Source: Pontibacter qinzhouensis
Lineage (GTDB): Bacteria; Bacteroidota; Bacteroidia; Cytophagales; Hymenobacteraceae
Length of the DNA: 64,000 nt
Assembly: GCF_008017455.1 (NCBI RefSeq)
Contig: NZ_VRTY01000008.1
Span: 1 to 64,000, forward strand
Reading direction: 5' to 3'
Shown: positions 1 to 8,645 of the stretch, piece after piece
Numbering within the stretch: position 1 is the stretch's first letter
How the letters are laid out: every line of letters begins with the position of its first letter
Notes under the pieces: generated by a model
Databases searched by the model: none
What the model was told of the DNA's origin: nothing
What the model saw: the letters and a program-made list of their open reading frames with translations, nothing else
Position numbers and translations under genes: made by a program

Positions 1-1487
1 GAAAGCTCCTCGTAAATGCAATCTGTTAGTTGGGCGCTCAGGCTAAAGTCCCCGAAAATTGGCCGGAAGTCGAAGAAGATAGAAGCATTCAGCAGCGCCT
101 GCTCCGTAGGCTCCTGTATCCAGCTGTGGTAATATTTTTTCCAGACCGACAGTGGCTGGCACCACAGAGGGTTAGTAGCCATCATGTTAGCGCGGCATTT
201 GTAAAAACCACACTGCTCCAGCACCTGCTGCACCATGTCGGCCAGTTGCAGAAAATACGTCTGCACTTCCTTTACGGCTGCAGCCGGTACATCCTCAAAA
301 ATGAGCATGTTATCCTGGTCGGTTCGCAGCAACTGCTCTTCGCGCCCCTCACTCCCGATCGAGAGCCAGCAATACGGCACCGGCGGCTCGCCCAGCACTT
401 CTTCGGCATGCTGCAGCGCCCGCACCATTATAGCATCGTTTATTTCGGTGATGATGCCCGCTATAAACGAGATCTTTACTTCTTGCTCCAGGTATTTCTG
501 CAGCAGTTCTTCGGCCCGCTCGCGTATACCCGGCAGGTTTTCTACGTTTGTTTGCCGTATTTCCCACACCAGCACCGCCGGGTTGTTGCCCTGCGTCAGC
601 AGCAGGTCGTGCTCTGTCAGAACTGCCTCTGCCTTGCTTTTGGGAGTTCCGTCGGCAGTTACGCAAATATGCTTTACCCGGTTCCGGATCATTCGGATGA
701 GGGCATCGGCCATGGCTGGTTCCGGGGCAATGGTTATAACCGGGCTGGTCATGATGGCTGTAACGGGTTCTTCTATGCCCACGCGCCCGGTTACCACTCT
801 TTTGCGCATGTCGGTATCGGTTACAATGCCGATTGGCCGCTGCTGCGCATCCCATACCAACATAAAGCTGGAGTTTTTGGTGGTCATGCGTTGGGCAGCT
901 TCCTGAATGGGAGTGTCCGGCAGGCACGCCAGCAGGTCTTTGTCGGCGGCCACTTTTACCAGTTCTTCCAGGCGCTGCGGATGCACAGCACCAGCACCTT
1001 TGCGCAAGCCAACACGGGCTTTCTGCGTGTGAGTCATGGTGCGGCGCAAGGCAGAGGCACCCGCTGCAAAGCCTGCCGCGAAGTAAAGTTCTACTTCTTC
1101 GTTTTCGGCCAGAATGTGTTCGAAAGGTTTGCTCGGAATAGCATACAAGAGGGTTTCCTCGCCGGCTACAGCCGTAGAAGAATAGCTTTTACGCACAATA
1201 AGCGCCCGTACGCCAAACACATCGCCTTCATCGCAAACATCGAGGAGCAAAATCTGCCCTATGCGCTCAGGGTCCTGCAGTTCGAGCCGCACAGAACCTT
1301 GCCGCACCACATAAAAATAATCATGTGCGGCATCGCCCTGCGCAAAAAGCACCTGCTCCGGCTCCATATACAACACCCGCACCTGTTGGGCAATGGCTCG
1401 CAGCTCTTCCTCCTTTACCAGGCTAAAGGGTGGGTATTGCTTCAGGAACTCGTGCACCCGCTCCTGTATGGTATTGGTTGCTTGCAT
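1..1487 (-). CDS. cNMP-binding / CBS-pair / DUF294 nucleotidyltransferase-like signalling protein (3' end cut by window)
   Basis: The minus-strand frame from the ATG at 1487 stays open to the window edge (495 codons), so the C-terminus is missing. Domains in order: a cyclic-nucleotide-binding-like domain (about residues 10-130), a CBS pair (about 185-310) and a DUF294 nucleotidyltransferase domain. The last carries GSEGREEQLLRTDQDN near residues 376-391, which is the family's active-site motif. Such proteins are thought to be GlnD-like regulators, and they are often encoded near acetate permease genes, as here (acs and the symporter follow within 11 kb). The substrate is unknown. The architecture is clear; the biological role is inferred from family and context. 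Confidence 0.9.
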   Translation of the reverse strand, partial: MQATNTIQERVHEFLKQYPPFSLVKEEELRAIAQQVRVLYMEPEQVLFAQGDAAHDYFYVVRQGSVRLELQDPERIGQILLLDVCDEGDVFGVRALIVRKSYSSTAVAGEETLLYAIPSKPFEHILAENEEVELYFAAGFAAGASALRRTMTHTQKARVGLRKGAGAVHPQRLEELVKVAADKDLLACLPDTPIQEAAQRMTTKNSSFMLVWDAQQRPIGIVTDTDMRKRVVTGRVGIEEPVTAIMTSPVITIAPEPAMADALIRMIRNRVKHICVTADGTPKSKAEAVLTEHDLLLTQGNNPAVLVWEIRQTNVENLPGIRERAEELLQKYLEQEVKISFIAGIITEINDAIMVRALQHAEEVLGEPPVPYCWLSIGSEGREEQLLRTDQDNMLIFEDVPAAAVKEVQTYFLQLADMVQQVLEQCGFYKCRANMMATNPLWCQPLSVWKKYYHSWIQEPTEQALLNASIFFDFRPIFGDFSLSAQLTDCIYEEL

Positions 1488-1697
1488 GTGCGCTTAGTTT
1501 AGAAGTTTGAAATTACAGCTTTGGCGGGGGCTTTGCAAGGAGAGTGCTTACAACTGTTCTTTTAAAATGGCAGATGTCTGCTGGTAAGCAATACAAGAGC
1601 CAGGTTGTCTACTATTTTCTTCATCAGACATTCCAAACCTTTTCATATTCAGACTCCTTACGCAATCCTTTAACCAATGAACAATTGAGTAAACAGC

Positions 1698-1754
1698 AAT
1701 TATTCTAATGAAAAAGTCCTTCAGAAGGATTAGATAAGAAATTATGCCAAGGTT
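1698..1754 (+). repeat. 57-bp dispersed intergenic element, copy 1
   Basis: Starts AATTATTCTAATGAAAAA, has the hairpin core TCCTTCAGAAGGA, and ends CAAGGTT (consensus CAAGGGT). It lies in a divergent spacer, so no gene 3' end is adjacent. Confidence 0.85.
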
Positions 1755-1916
1755 CGTGCAACTACTTTTCTGGCAGGCACTTCTCCCCTTCTCTAAAAGT
1801 GCGTTCCAGTAATCTTACAATCGAAGTCTATGATTCAGAAATCTTCAACTTTTCAAGTTTTCTCATTAAAAGCTGCCTCGCCTGCTGCGCATTTATAAAA
1901 AAATAACTCTCCTGAT

Positions 1917-1961
1917 TTGCAACATACTTGCATTAAGTTTATACTTGCAACATTGTTTCAA
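1917..1961 (+). promoter_or_regulatory. candidate Bacteroidota promoter with overlapping palindromic operator
   Basis: TTG at 1917-1919 is followed after 20 bp by TATACTTG (1940-1947), one mismatch from the Bacteroidota -7 element TAnnTTTG. Overlapping it is an imperfect palindrome, TTGCAACATTGTTTCAA (1945-1961), with 6 of 7 arm positions matching around a 3-bp centre. It ends 13 bp before the ATG at 1975. Because the gene looks like a metal-binding lipoprotein, a metalloregulator site is plausible, but this is inference. Confidence 0.4.
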
Positions 1962-1974
1962 TTAAATACAACAT

Positions 1975-3177
1975 ATGAGAGCCTCTTTTTACAAACTGTT
2001 CCTTTCTTTTTTAGCAGTCGCAGCCTTTTCTTCCTGCGATAAGAATGACCCCGAAATTGCGGAACCCGCCACAGAATTCAGGTACGTGCGACTGCTCGTT
2101 GCTGATGGCACGGCCAACACCATTACGCAAGTAAACCCGTATGATGGCACTACCTCCACTTTTGAAGCACCTTATGCCAACGCCAATCTTTACAGCACGG
2201 CATCGGGCCGTTTTGCCGCTATGCTCTTCGGTAGCCAGAATCATGTGCAGTTTTTCGATACCGGCCTGGAGTACCACGGCGACCATGTAGATGTAAAGGG
2301 AACGCCTAAGTTTGGTGCCATGACCAGCAGTGGCAGCAGACCGTCGCACTTCAAATCAGAAGGAACAGAATCTATTGTTTTTAACGATGGCGATGGTACG
2401 CTAAGTGTAGGCAGCGAAGCAGACTTTCATACGCCCGGAGCCACTATGCGGGTCATTCAGGCTGGAGTTGCGCCCCACCACGGAGCTATGGCCAAGTTCA
2501 GCAACGGCAACTACGCCATTACGCTCACCGACCCTGCTTCTTCGCTGTCGGGCCCACATGGAGTTAAAATCATAAATTCTGCCGGTGCTACGGTTCATGC
2601 CTCATCGCTGCCTGTAAGCCGCTTGCATGGCAATGCCACAGATGGTAGCAACGCTGTTTTTGGTGTAGAGGGAGGTGCTTTGGTGGTAACGCAAGCCGGT
2701 CAGCAGCGCCTGATCCCGAACCCGGAGGGCTGGGGTACTACGCGTGTAGGCACCGTGCTGTATGCCAAAGGAGCAAATAAATTTATCGGGTACACAAACC
2801 TAAAGGGCGCTTATTTTATCGATCTTGCCTCCAACAGGTTTACTCCCATTATCGAGAATACCGATATTATGCAGTGCAAACTTGATGCAGCCGGCAAAAA
2901 CCTGCTGGCGCTGCTGCACGATGGCACATTAAAGGTATATGACCTGGCTTCCGGAAACCTGAAGAAAGAAGGAAATGTGATAGCCCCAACCAATACAGCT
3001 GACACCTTTAAGCCTGTTTTGGAAGCTACTGCCAAGTATGCCTACATCGCAGTGCCTGCCTTAGGAGAAGTACATCAGATCAGTCTGACTAATTTCTCGC
3101 AGGTGCAGAAACACACTGTTTCCGGGCAGCCTACTAAGCTCGCCGTGCTGGGCTACGAAACAAACGAATCGCATTAA
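1975..3177 (+). CDS. beta-propeller-like lipoprotein, possibly AztD-like metal chaperone
   Basis: A 400-residue protein with a lipoprotein signal peptide: a hydrophobic stretch ending FSSC, cysteine at about residue 21. The body shows short repeated strand-turn units like a seven-bladed propeller. Segments such as GVAPHHGAM and SRLHGNATDG place histidines in loops and resemble AztD zinc metallochaperones; that resemblance is from memory and not verified. A signal-anchored propeller is well supported; metal binding is inference. A palindrome overlaps its promoter, and a terminator follows the stop by about 40 bp, so it appears monocistronic. Alternative: a generic YncE-like surface propeller. 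Confidence 0.75.
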   Translation: MRASFYKLFLSFLAVAAFSSCDKNDPEIAEPATEFRYVRLLVADGTANTITQVNPYDGTTSTFEAPYANANLYSTASGRFAAMLFGSQNHVQFFDTGLEYHGDHVDVKGTPKFGAMTSSGSRPSHFKSEGTESIVFNDGDGTLSVGSEADFHTPGATMRVIQAGVAPHHGAMAKFSNGNYAITLTDPASSLSGPHGVKIINSAGATVHASSLPVSRLHGNATDGSNAVFGVEGGALVVTQAGQQRLIPNPEGWGTTRVGTVLYAKGANKFIGYTNLKGAYFIDLASNRFTPIIENTDIMQCKLDAAGKNLLALLHDGTLKVYDLASGNLKKEGNVIAPTNTADTFKPVLEATAKYAYIAVPALGEVHQISLTNFSQVQKHTVSGQPTKLAVLGYETNESH

Positions 3178-3214
3178 GTTTTTTAAGATGGATTACCTTT
3201 AGTTGTTTACTTGT

Positions 3215-3248
3215 AAAGGGAGTGGTTTGTGCCACTCCTTTTTATTTT
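3215..3248 (+). terminator. intrinsic terminator of the propeller lipoprotein gene
   Basis: GGAGTGG (3219-3225) pairs with CCACTCC (3232-3238) across a 6-nt loop and is followed by a T-rich run to 3248. It sits 38 bp past the stop of the plus-strand gene. Confidence 0.75.
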
Positions 3249-3486
3249 CCATATAATTGCACAGATCGAGCTGCAGCCTCACAAAGGCCAAAATCCGCTT
3301 CGTTGGCCCACTCCGTGGTATTAAAGCTTTTTCTTACAGTTTTGACAAGGCACTCATCTTACAGTTCCTGAAATATTCCTAAATGAAGATAGGGCTTCAC
3401 ACCAAATTGACTTTTTCTCGATTTTCAATAGTCAACAATAAACGATAGTCGGCATGAGCTTTTACATCTTTAACCGCTAAGTACAT
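3242..3486 (-). pseudogene. DUF2442 protein, disrupted
   Basis: Reading the minus strand from ATG at 3486 gives MYLAVKDVKAHADYRLLL, a typical DUF2442 start, and the frame stops after 29 codons. In the neighbouring frame the family continues without a gap (VKPYLHLGIFQEL, then DECLVKTVRKSFNTTEW, then ANEADF) but is interrupted by one in-frame TAA at 3359-3361. The gene therefore carries a frameshift and a nonsense codon, and its distorted C-terminus runs to a stop at 3242. Intact homologues of about 80 residues often sit in toxin-antitoxin or mobile contexts. It follows the truncated methylase fragment by 6 bp. Confidence 0.8.
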
Positions 3487-3492
3487 AGTCGT

Positions 3493-3633
3493 TTATTTTA
3501 AAGGATTAATCTGAAATGCCCATTCCTGCAAACCCAGGACGTCGTTTACCAGGTTAGGCGGCGTAAAAACTTCGTTGTTGCTTAAATTGGCAAGGCAGAA
3601 TAATACGCCGGGGTTATAGTTAGTTTGTATCAT
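3493..3633 (-). pseudogene. N-terminal remnant of a restriction-modification methylase
   Basis: A 46-codon minus-strand frame overlaps the last bases of the upstream DUF1016 gene. Its first 33 residues, including NPGVLFCLANLSNNEVFTPP, match the conserved start of Eco57I/type II-like restriction enzyme-methylase proteins, which are normally many hundreds of residues long. It then runs into an unrelated tail (LQEWAFQINPLK) and stops. I infer a large internal deletion. Together with the DUF1016 gene upstream and the broken DUF2442 downstream it looks like the scar of a restriction-modification island. Confidence 0.65.
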
Positions 3634-4627
3634 CTTCTAACAATTTTTCAAGCTCCGCCGATAGCTCCGCTTTATCTGGCAGGTAAAGCTGGTACTTGCT
3701 TACAAATAGCTGGTTACTGATATTCTCTGTGGCGTATTCGACCAAAATATGATCTTTGTAAGCGCCTAAAACAATACCAATTGGCGGGTTGTCGCCTTCC
3801 ACGTTTTCTTCTCTGGCAAAATAGTTCAGGTACAGGTTCATCTGCCCAATGTCGTTATGCTCTATTTCGCCCCGTTTCAGGTCAATTAATACAAAGCATT
3901 TAAGAATGCGGTGGTAAAAAACCAGGTCTACAAAGAAATGCCGGTTAGCCAGACTTATTCTATATTGCCGGCCAATAAAAGCAAAGCCTTTGCCTAGTTC
4001 CAACAGAAACTCTTCTAAATTCCGGATCAGTTTTTCTTCCAGTTCGCCTTCTTTATAGTGGAACTGCTGCGAAATGCCCAAAAACTCAAATACATAAGGG
4101 TCTTTAATAATATCGGCAGGCTTTTGAATTTCGGCTCCCTGTTCTGCTATCTGCAACACGCCAGCTTTGTCTTTGCTCAATGCCAGCCTGTGAAACAGCA
4201 TGCTTTTCATCTGGCGTTTCAGCTCACGCACGCTCCAGTTTTCCTTTTCGCATTGCCTGGCATAAAAGCTGATCTCCAGGTCATTGTCAGCTTTTAGTAT
4301 TTCAGTGTAATGGCTCCAGCTTAATTGTCCAGACAGTGTCTGGACTTTTGGAAACCGGCTATAGAATTGCCTGATTTGAAACAAATTTGACCGACTGAAG
4401 CCTTTGCCGAACTCCAAGGTCAAGTCTTTCGATAAACGGTCTAACAGTTCAGCTCCGTATTCCGCTTTCGCTTTGCCTCCCTGCTCAAATTCTACAATGT
4501 GTTTGCCTATTTGCCAATAGGTTTGTACCAGAATGGTATTAATAGCCCGCCCGGCCTGTTCCCGCCCGGTTTTAAGCAGCTCTCCAATTTGCCGAATCAG
4601 GCCGTTATATGGTTGCATTTCTTTCAT
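3620..4627 (-). CDS. DUF1016 / YhcG-family PD-(D/E)XK nuclease-domain protein
   Basis: A 335-residue protein with the DUF1016 N-terminal helical domain (about 10-150, including YWQIGKHIVEFEQ and GKGFSRSNLFQIRQFY) and a C-terminal PD-(D/E)XK-like domain (about 170-320). The latter shows FFVDLVFYHR followed by VLIDLKRG, the expected D...(D/E)xK arrangement with D in the second acidic position. The family is common in mobile or restriction-modification neighbourhoods and its role is not settled. Length is close to the family norm and the frame is intact. It overlaps the start of the methylase remnant by 14 bp, as in an operon. Confidence 0.88.
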   Translation of the reverse strand: MKEMQPYNGLIRQIGELLKTGREQAGRAINTILVQTYWQIGKHIVEFEQGGKAKAEYGAELLDRLSKDLTLEFGKGFSRSNLFQIRQFYSRFPKVQTLSGQLSWSHYTEILKADNDLEISFYARQCEKENWSVRELKRQMKSMLFHRLALSKDKAGVLQIAEQGAEIQKPADIIKDPYVFEFLGISQQFHYKEGELEEKLIRNLEEFLLELGKGFAFIGRQYRISLANRHFFVDLVFYHRILKCFVLIDLKRGEIEHNDIGQMNLYLNYFAREENVEGDNPPIGIVLGAYKDHILVEYATENISNQLFVSKYQLYLPDKAELSAELEKLLEDDTN

Positions 4628-4862
4628 TCAGTTTCTTCGCCCAGTTTTAGAAAGTGAGTTAGCTTGATTGTCTGTCTTTCATTATGGTGTCAGGTCGTTC
4701 ACTTTACATTTTAATCCAACAATACGTTTTTGTTTTCTATCCTCTGTGTTAAGGTATTAGCAAAATGGCATGTTAAAGCAAGGTTTGTTCAGTATTGCCG
4801 CACAACGGACTTGGCTTTGCCATGGCGAAGCTATAGTAAATGTGTGGTTATCTAATTTAGTT

Positions 4863-5324
4863 TTATTTTCCTTTTAAAAAGTACTCCACATGAACTTTGT
4901 ATTCCCTATTATATGGAATTGCAGGGTTAGTATAAATTGCAGTCCATTGCTTCAATACAGAGTCTCCTTTTACGATGCTTTGTTGATGGGTATTAAACTT
5001 AATATACCCTGTATCACCTACTACCACTGCATTCACACCATTCTTCAAGACTTCTTCATAGGATGCACTAGCTGGAAGAAATTTTACTACTGTACTGTCA
5101 GAATATTCCGAGGGAATAGAGTGATTGACTAAAAACACTTTTGCTCTGTACCAATCACCATTTTTAAGTCTGGTTCTTTCACGAAAAGCAAACAGAAAAG
5201 GGTCCGTATTATCTTGTCTTAATGCTTGTTCTTGCTTAGGCTCACAAAACTCAAATTCATTCAGAAGTTCATTATCCTTTGGCTTACACGAGAGAAGAAA
5301 AAGTACAAGTAACATGTTCTTCAT
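4863..5324 (-). CDS. hypothetical lipoprotein
   Basis: A 153-residue protein beginning MKNMLLVLFLLSC, a short but plausible lipoprotein signal with cysteine at residue 13. The remainder is soluble, predicted mostly beta, and not recognised as a named family. The gene stands alone on the minus strand between the DUF1016 gene and acs. Spacers of about 235 bp and 540 bp flank it, so it is probably transcribed on its own. It may belong to the same accessory segment as the DUF1016 gene, but nothing in the sequence proves that. Confidence 0.65.
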   Translation of the reverse strand: MKNMLLVLFLLSCKPKDNELLNEFEFCEPKQEQALRQDNTDPFLFAFRERTRLKNGDWYRAKVFLVNHSIPSEYSDSTVVKFLPASASYEEVLKNGVNAVVVGDTGYIKFNTHQQSIVKGDSVLKQWTAIYTNPAIPYNREYKVHVEYFLKGK

Positions 5325-5548
5325 TAACTTCCTATTTTAGATAACTAGATCATAAACCAAATATTCGGCTTATCTGCACTATGTATGAAGATAGCATTCA
5401 CCAGTATTGCGAGAGAAAAGCCATCGCAGCTCAATAAAATGAATTATAAACAATTCTCCTATAGATCCAATTAATAAAGTAAAATCCTAAACAGAATAGA
5501 AGCTATATAACCACAGCCGCCCCAACTCCTCCCCCTTCCAAAGCAAAT

Positions 5549-5691
5549 TAATGCCACTTCATATTAAAGCTCTTCCAAGGCATTTCCTCATCTCTTTTCG
5601 CAATCATTCATGGTTCTCGCCTACAAGATCTTTCCAAGATGACAGAAAAATAGATGTAGTTAGGGAAAGAAGTTGATGCGATTTGGTATTA
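5549..5691 (+). mobile_element. 143-bp MITE-like element, copy 1
   Basis: This copy aligns almost end to end with 43498-43640, and both are 143 bp. The right end reads GCGATTTGGTATTA, and the left end (TAATGCCACTTCATATTAAA) is an imperfect inverted version of it. The interior shares ACAAGATCTTTCCAAGATGA and GAAAAATAGATG with copy 2. It contains no ORF. Its right end abuts a 57-bp dispersed element. I interpret it as a non-autonomous inverted-repeat element. Confidence 0.7.
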
Positions 5692-5743
5692 TTCTAATGA
5701 AAAAGGCCTTCCGAAGCTTATTTTGCTTTTTAGGCACAAGGGT
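5687..5743 (+). repeat. 57-bp dispersed intergenic element, copy 2
   Basis: TATTATTCTAATGAAAAA, core GGCCTTCCGAAGC, end CAAGGGT. Its CAAGGGT end points to the acs stop codon. Its left end overlaps the MITE-like element by 5 bp. Confidence 0.85.
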
Positions 5744-5786
5744 AGTTTCTGGTTTATCACGTTTATTTCCAGCCAGAAACCAGCAA

Positions 5787-5822
5787 ACAAAAAGCTCCTG
5801 CAGCACGAACTGCAGGAGCTTT
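5787..5822 (-). terminator. intrinsic terminator of acs
   Basis: A perfect 13-bp inverted repeat, AAAGCTCCTGCAG (5791-5803) and its complement (5810-5822), with a 6-nt loop. Read on the minus strand it continues into TTGTTTG. It lies 43 bp past the acs stop. Confidence 0.85.
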
Positions 5823-5864
5823 CCATAAAAAATTAAAAGCCTGTGTCCTGTGTCTTGCGTCCTT

Positions 5865-7763
5865 TTACAGAGCACCTTTCACAATTTCATCTACAATGTC
5901 CGGGTCGAGGAGCGTGGCGGTGTCGCCGAGGTTAGAGGTGTCGCCTTCGGCTACTTTGCGCAGGATGCGGCGCATAATCTTGCCGGAACGTGTTTTGGGC
6001 AGGCCAGACACAATCTGAATTTTGTCGGGTTTGGCAATTTTACCAATCTTTTTGGCTACAGTCTCTACTATTTCAGCACGTAGATGGTCTACATTTCTGG
6101 GAGGTTCGTTGCAGATAACGAAAGCATAGATTCCCTGCCCTTTTACATCGTGCGGATATCCGACCACCGCCGACTCCACCACATGCTTGTTGTGGTTAAT
6201 GGCCTCTTCTATTTCAGCAGTGCCAAAGCGGTGGCCTGATACGTTAATAACATCATCTACACGGCCTATAATACGGTACAGGCCGTCTTTGTTGCGCTTG
6301 GCACCGTCGCCGGTAAAATAATAGCCTTTGTAGGTCGAGAAGTAGCTCAGGCGGCAGCGCTCGTGGTCACCGTAGGTGGTCCGGATCATGCCGGGCCACG
6401 GGAATTTCATGCACAGGTAGCCTTCTACTTCATTGTCTGTAATCTCTTTGCCGTCGCTGTCGAGCAGCACGGGCTGTATGCCGGGCAAAGGAAAAGCGGC
6501 ATGGCTCGGTTTGGTAGGTGTAACACCTGCAAGCGAGGAAATCATGATGCCGCCTGTTTCGGTTTGCCACCAGGTATCTACCAGCGGACATTCTTCTTTG
6601 CCCACATGGATGTAGTACCAATACCAGGCTTCCTCGTTTATCGGCTCCCCCACTGAGCCCAGCACCTTGAGCGAGTCGAGGCTGTAGGAAAGCACGTGGT
6701 CTTCGCCGGCTCCCATAAGCGACCGTATGGCTGTAGGCGCTGTGTAGAAAATGTTCACACCAAACTTATCGACCACCTGCCAGAAACGGCCGGCATCGGG
6801 ATAAGTCGGAATGCCTTCGAACATAAGCGTGGTGGTACCGTTCAGTAGCGGGCCGTAAAGCAGGTAAGTGTGCCCTGTAATCCAGCCAATATCGGCCGTA
6901 CACCAGAACACATCGCTTTCTTCCGGCTGAAACACATTACTAAAGCTGTATTGCGAATACACCATATAGCCGCCCACTGTGTGCACCACGCCTTTCGGTT
7001 TGCCAGTGGAGCCCGAAGTGTAGAGAATAAACAGTATGTCTTCCGCATCCATCTCTTCTGCCGGACACTCTTTAGCTGCATTCACAACCTCTTCGTGGTA
7101 CCATACATCACGGCCTTCTACCATGTTCACGGCCCAGCCCAGACGCTCCACCACAATTACTTTTTTTACGGAAGGGCAGGTCTGCAGTGCCTCGTCTACC
7201 ACCCTTTTTACCGGTATCTGCTTGGCACCTCGGTTCAGGCCATCAGAGGTAAGCACCATAGAGCAGTCGGCATCCTGAATACGATCGGCCATAGACGCTG
7301 CAGAGAAACCGGCAAACACCACCGAGTGCACGGCCCCAATACGGGCACAGGCCAGCACGGCAATAGCCAGTTCAGGAATCATGGGCATGTAAATGCAGAT
7401 ACGGTCGCCTTTTTTGGCACCGTTGTTTTTAAGCACATTGGCAAACTGACACACCTTCTCATGCAGCTCCCGGTACGTGTAGCGGATAAACCGTTCCTTT
7501 GGGTCGTTCGATTCCCAGATAAGGGCCAGCTTGTTGCCCCTAGTCTTCAGGTGGCGGTCGAGGCAGTTTTCGGTAATGTTGAGTTTAGCACCTACAAACC
7601 ATTTCACGTCTGGCTTTTCAAAGTCCCATTCCAATACGGTGTTCCACTTTTTGTGCCACTTAAAGGTGCCGGCAATGTCTGCCCAGAACCCGGCAGGATC
7701 CTCCACGCTTGCTTTATAGGCTTCCTGGTAATCTTCAAATGTCTTTATCTGGTAATTTGTCAT
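5865..7763 (-). CDS. acs: acetyl-CoA synthetase (acetate-CoA ligase)
   Basis: A 632-residue ANL-superfamily enzyme that converts acetate, ATP and CoA to acetyl-CoA via acetyl-AMP in the cytosol. The P-loop-like motif YTSGSTGKPKGVVH lies near residues 248-261. The C-terminal PKTRSGKIMRR carries the lysine (about residue 595) that is catalytic and the usual acetylation target. I chose the ATG at 7763 because MTNYQIKTFEDYQEAY matches the family start; the upstream 15 in-frame codons look non-coding. Downstream lie a strong terminator and a dispersed element. Its neighbours, a receiver protein and an acetate-type symporter, support an acetate-use module. Confidence 0.97.
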   Translation of the reverse strand: MTNYQIKTFEDYQEAYKASVEDPAGFWADIAGTFKWHKKWNTVLEWDFEKPDVKWFVGAKLNITENCLDRHLKTRGNKLALIWESNDPKERFIRYTYRELHEKVCQFANVLKNNGAKKGDRICIYMPMIPELAIAVLACARIGAVHSVVFAGFSAASMADRIQDADCSMVLTSDGLNRGAKQIPVKRVVDEALQTCPSVKKVIVVERLGWAVNMVEGRDVWYHEEVVNAAKECPAEEMDAEDILFILYTSGSTGKPKGVVHTVGGYMVYSQYSFSNVFQPEESDVFWCTADIGWITGHTYLLYGPLLNGTTTLMFEGIPTYPDAGRFWQVVDKFGVNIFYTAPTAIRSLMGAGEDHVLSYSLDSLKVLGSVGEPINEEAWYWYYIHVGKEECPLVDTWWQTETGGIMISSLAGVTPTKPSHAAFPLPGIQPVLLDSDGKEITDNEVEGYLCMKFPWPGMIRTTYGDHERCRLSYFSTYKGYYFTGDGAKRNKDGLYRIIGRVDDVINVSGHRFGTAEIEEAINHNKHVVESAVVGYPHDVKGQGIYAFVICNEPPRNVDHLRAEIVETVAKKIGKIAKPDKIQIVSGLPKTRSGKIMRRILRKVAEGDTSNLGDTATLLDPDIVDEIVKGAL

Positions 7764-7873
7764 GGTCGTAAATAATAGTGTGGTTGTTGAATTCAGTATT
7801 AATACCAATTTAACACGGTTCAGAAATAAAAGTTAGGACATCGTTTTTGAATTTACAGCTATCTGGCTCAGAA

Positions 7874-8251
7874 TCAGGCTACCAGCTCCTTTACTTTTTC
7901 TACCAACTGGCGCGTTGAGAATGGCTTTGGCAGGTACATATCGGCTCCGGCAGCATAGGCTTTCTGCATGTCTTCTTCTTTTGTTTTGGCACTGATGATG
8001 ATCACTTTGGCCTGTCCCATTTCCTTTTTCCGGCGCAGGTAGCGGCACACTTCATATCCATCCACGTCGGGCATCATCAGGTCGAGCACTACCACCTGCG
8101 GCAGCTCCTTGTCTATGCTTTCCATAGCCTCTGTGCCGTTGCAGGCGATGTACACCTCATAGCCGCTCTTGCGCATCAGGAACTCCAGCGGCATCAGAAT
8201 TCCCGGCTCATTGTCCACAATCAGCACTTTCAGCTTCTCATTCTCTTTCAT
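7874..8251 (-). CDS. single-domain response regulator (receiver only)
   Basis: A 125-residue CheY-like receiver with no output domain. The acidic pair lies in VDNEPG (about 13), the phosphoacceptor Asp in VVVLDLMMPD (about 55), and the conserved Lys in YLPKPFS (about 107). It sits between acs (110 bp downstream) and the acetate-type symporter on the same strand, so it may act in acetate sensing, perhaps receiving phosphate from a kinase outside this window. That link is inferred from position only. With no DNA-binding domain it must act through protein contacts. Confidence 0.93.
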   Translation of the reverse strand: MKENEKLKVLIVDNEPGILMPLEFLMRKSGYEVYIACNGTEAMESIDKELPQVVVLDLMMPDVDGYEVCRYLRRKKEMGQAKVIIISAKTKEEDMQKAYAAGADMYLPKPFSTRQLVEKVKELVA

Positions 8252-8478
8252 AGACTTTTCTGCGAAGGGACTTCGCCAAATTAAAAATTAGAAATGTCAG
8301 AAAATATGCTCAAATGACAGCCGTAGAAAAATTTTTCACCTGTTTCCTATTTGTGAGTTGCTGATCTGTTCAGGACAGCTTTACTAAGGCTCTTCCAACT
8401 GTCTTTTCATTTAATTTTTCCCCTGATGTTAATAATTGCCAGGCTACCGGCAATGGTGTATGGTGGTTCCGGATCAGC

Positions 8479-8533
8479 AATTATTCTAATGAAAATGGCC
8501 TTCCGGAGGCATTTTGGGACGTAAGACACAGGA
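8479..8533 (+). repeat. dispersed intergenic element, copy 3
   Basis: AATTATTCTAATGAAAAT with core GGCCTTCCGGAGGC. The right end is degenerate (CACAGGA for CAAGGGT). It lies upstream of the receiver gene and downstream of the symporter stop, pointing toward that stop. Confidence 0.8.
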
Positions 8534-8645
8534 TTTTTTTAGTTAAGAGTTTTCATACATTCATCCTCTCATTCACTCAATAAAATTCCTCCATCTTCAA
8601 ATTTCCAAATCAACTATTTAACCATTAAGCCATTTAACAATCAGC

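Larger units (their letters stand above)
1488..1974. other. divergent intergenic region
   Basis: This 487-bp spacer lies between two divergently transcribed genes. It holds one 57-bp dispersed element (1698-1754) and, next to the right-hand gene, a promoter/palindrome candidate (1917-1961). I see no convincing small gene. Confidence 0.7.

Noticed and set aside
30-1502. 490-codon plus-strand ORF
   Set aside because: It is the antisense shadow of the cNMP/CBS/DUF294 gene, which gives clear domain motifs on the minus strand and runs off the window edge.
6870-7775. 301-codon plus-strand ORF inside acs
   Set aside because: Its translation has no recognisable domain, while the opposite strand encodes a complete acetyl-CoA synthetase.
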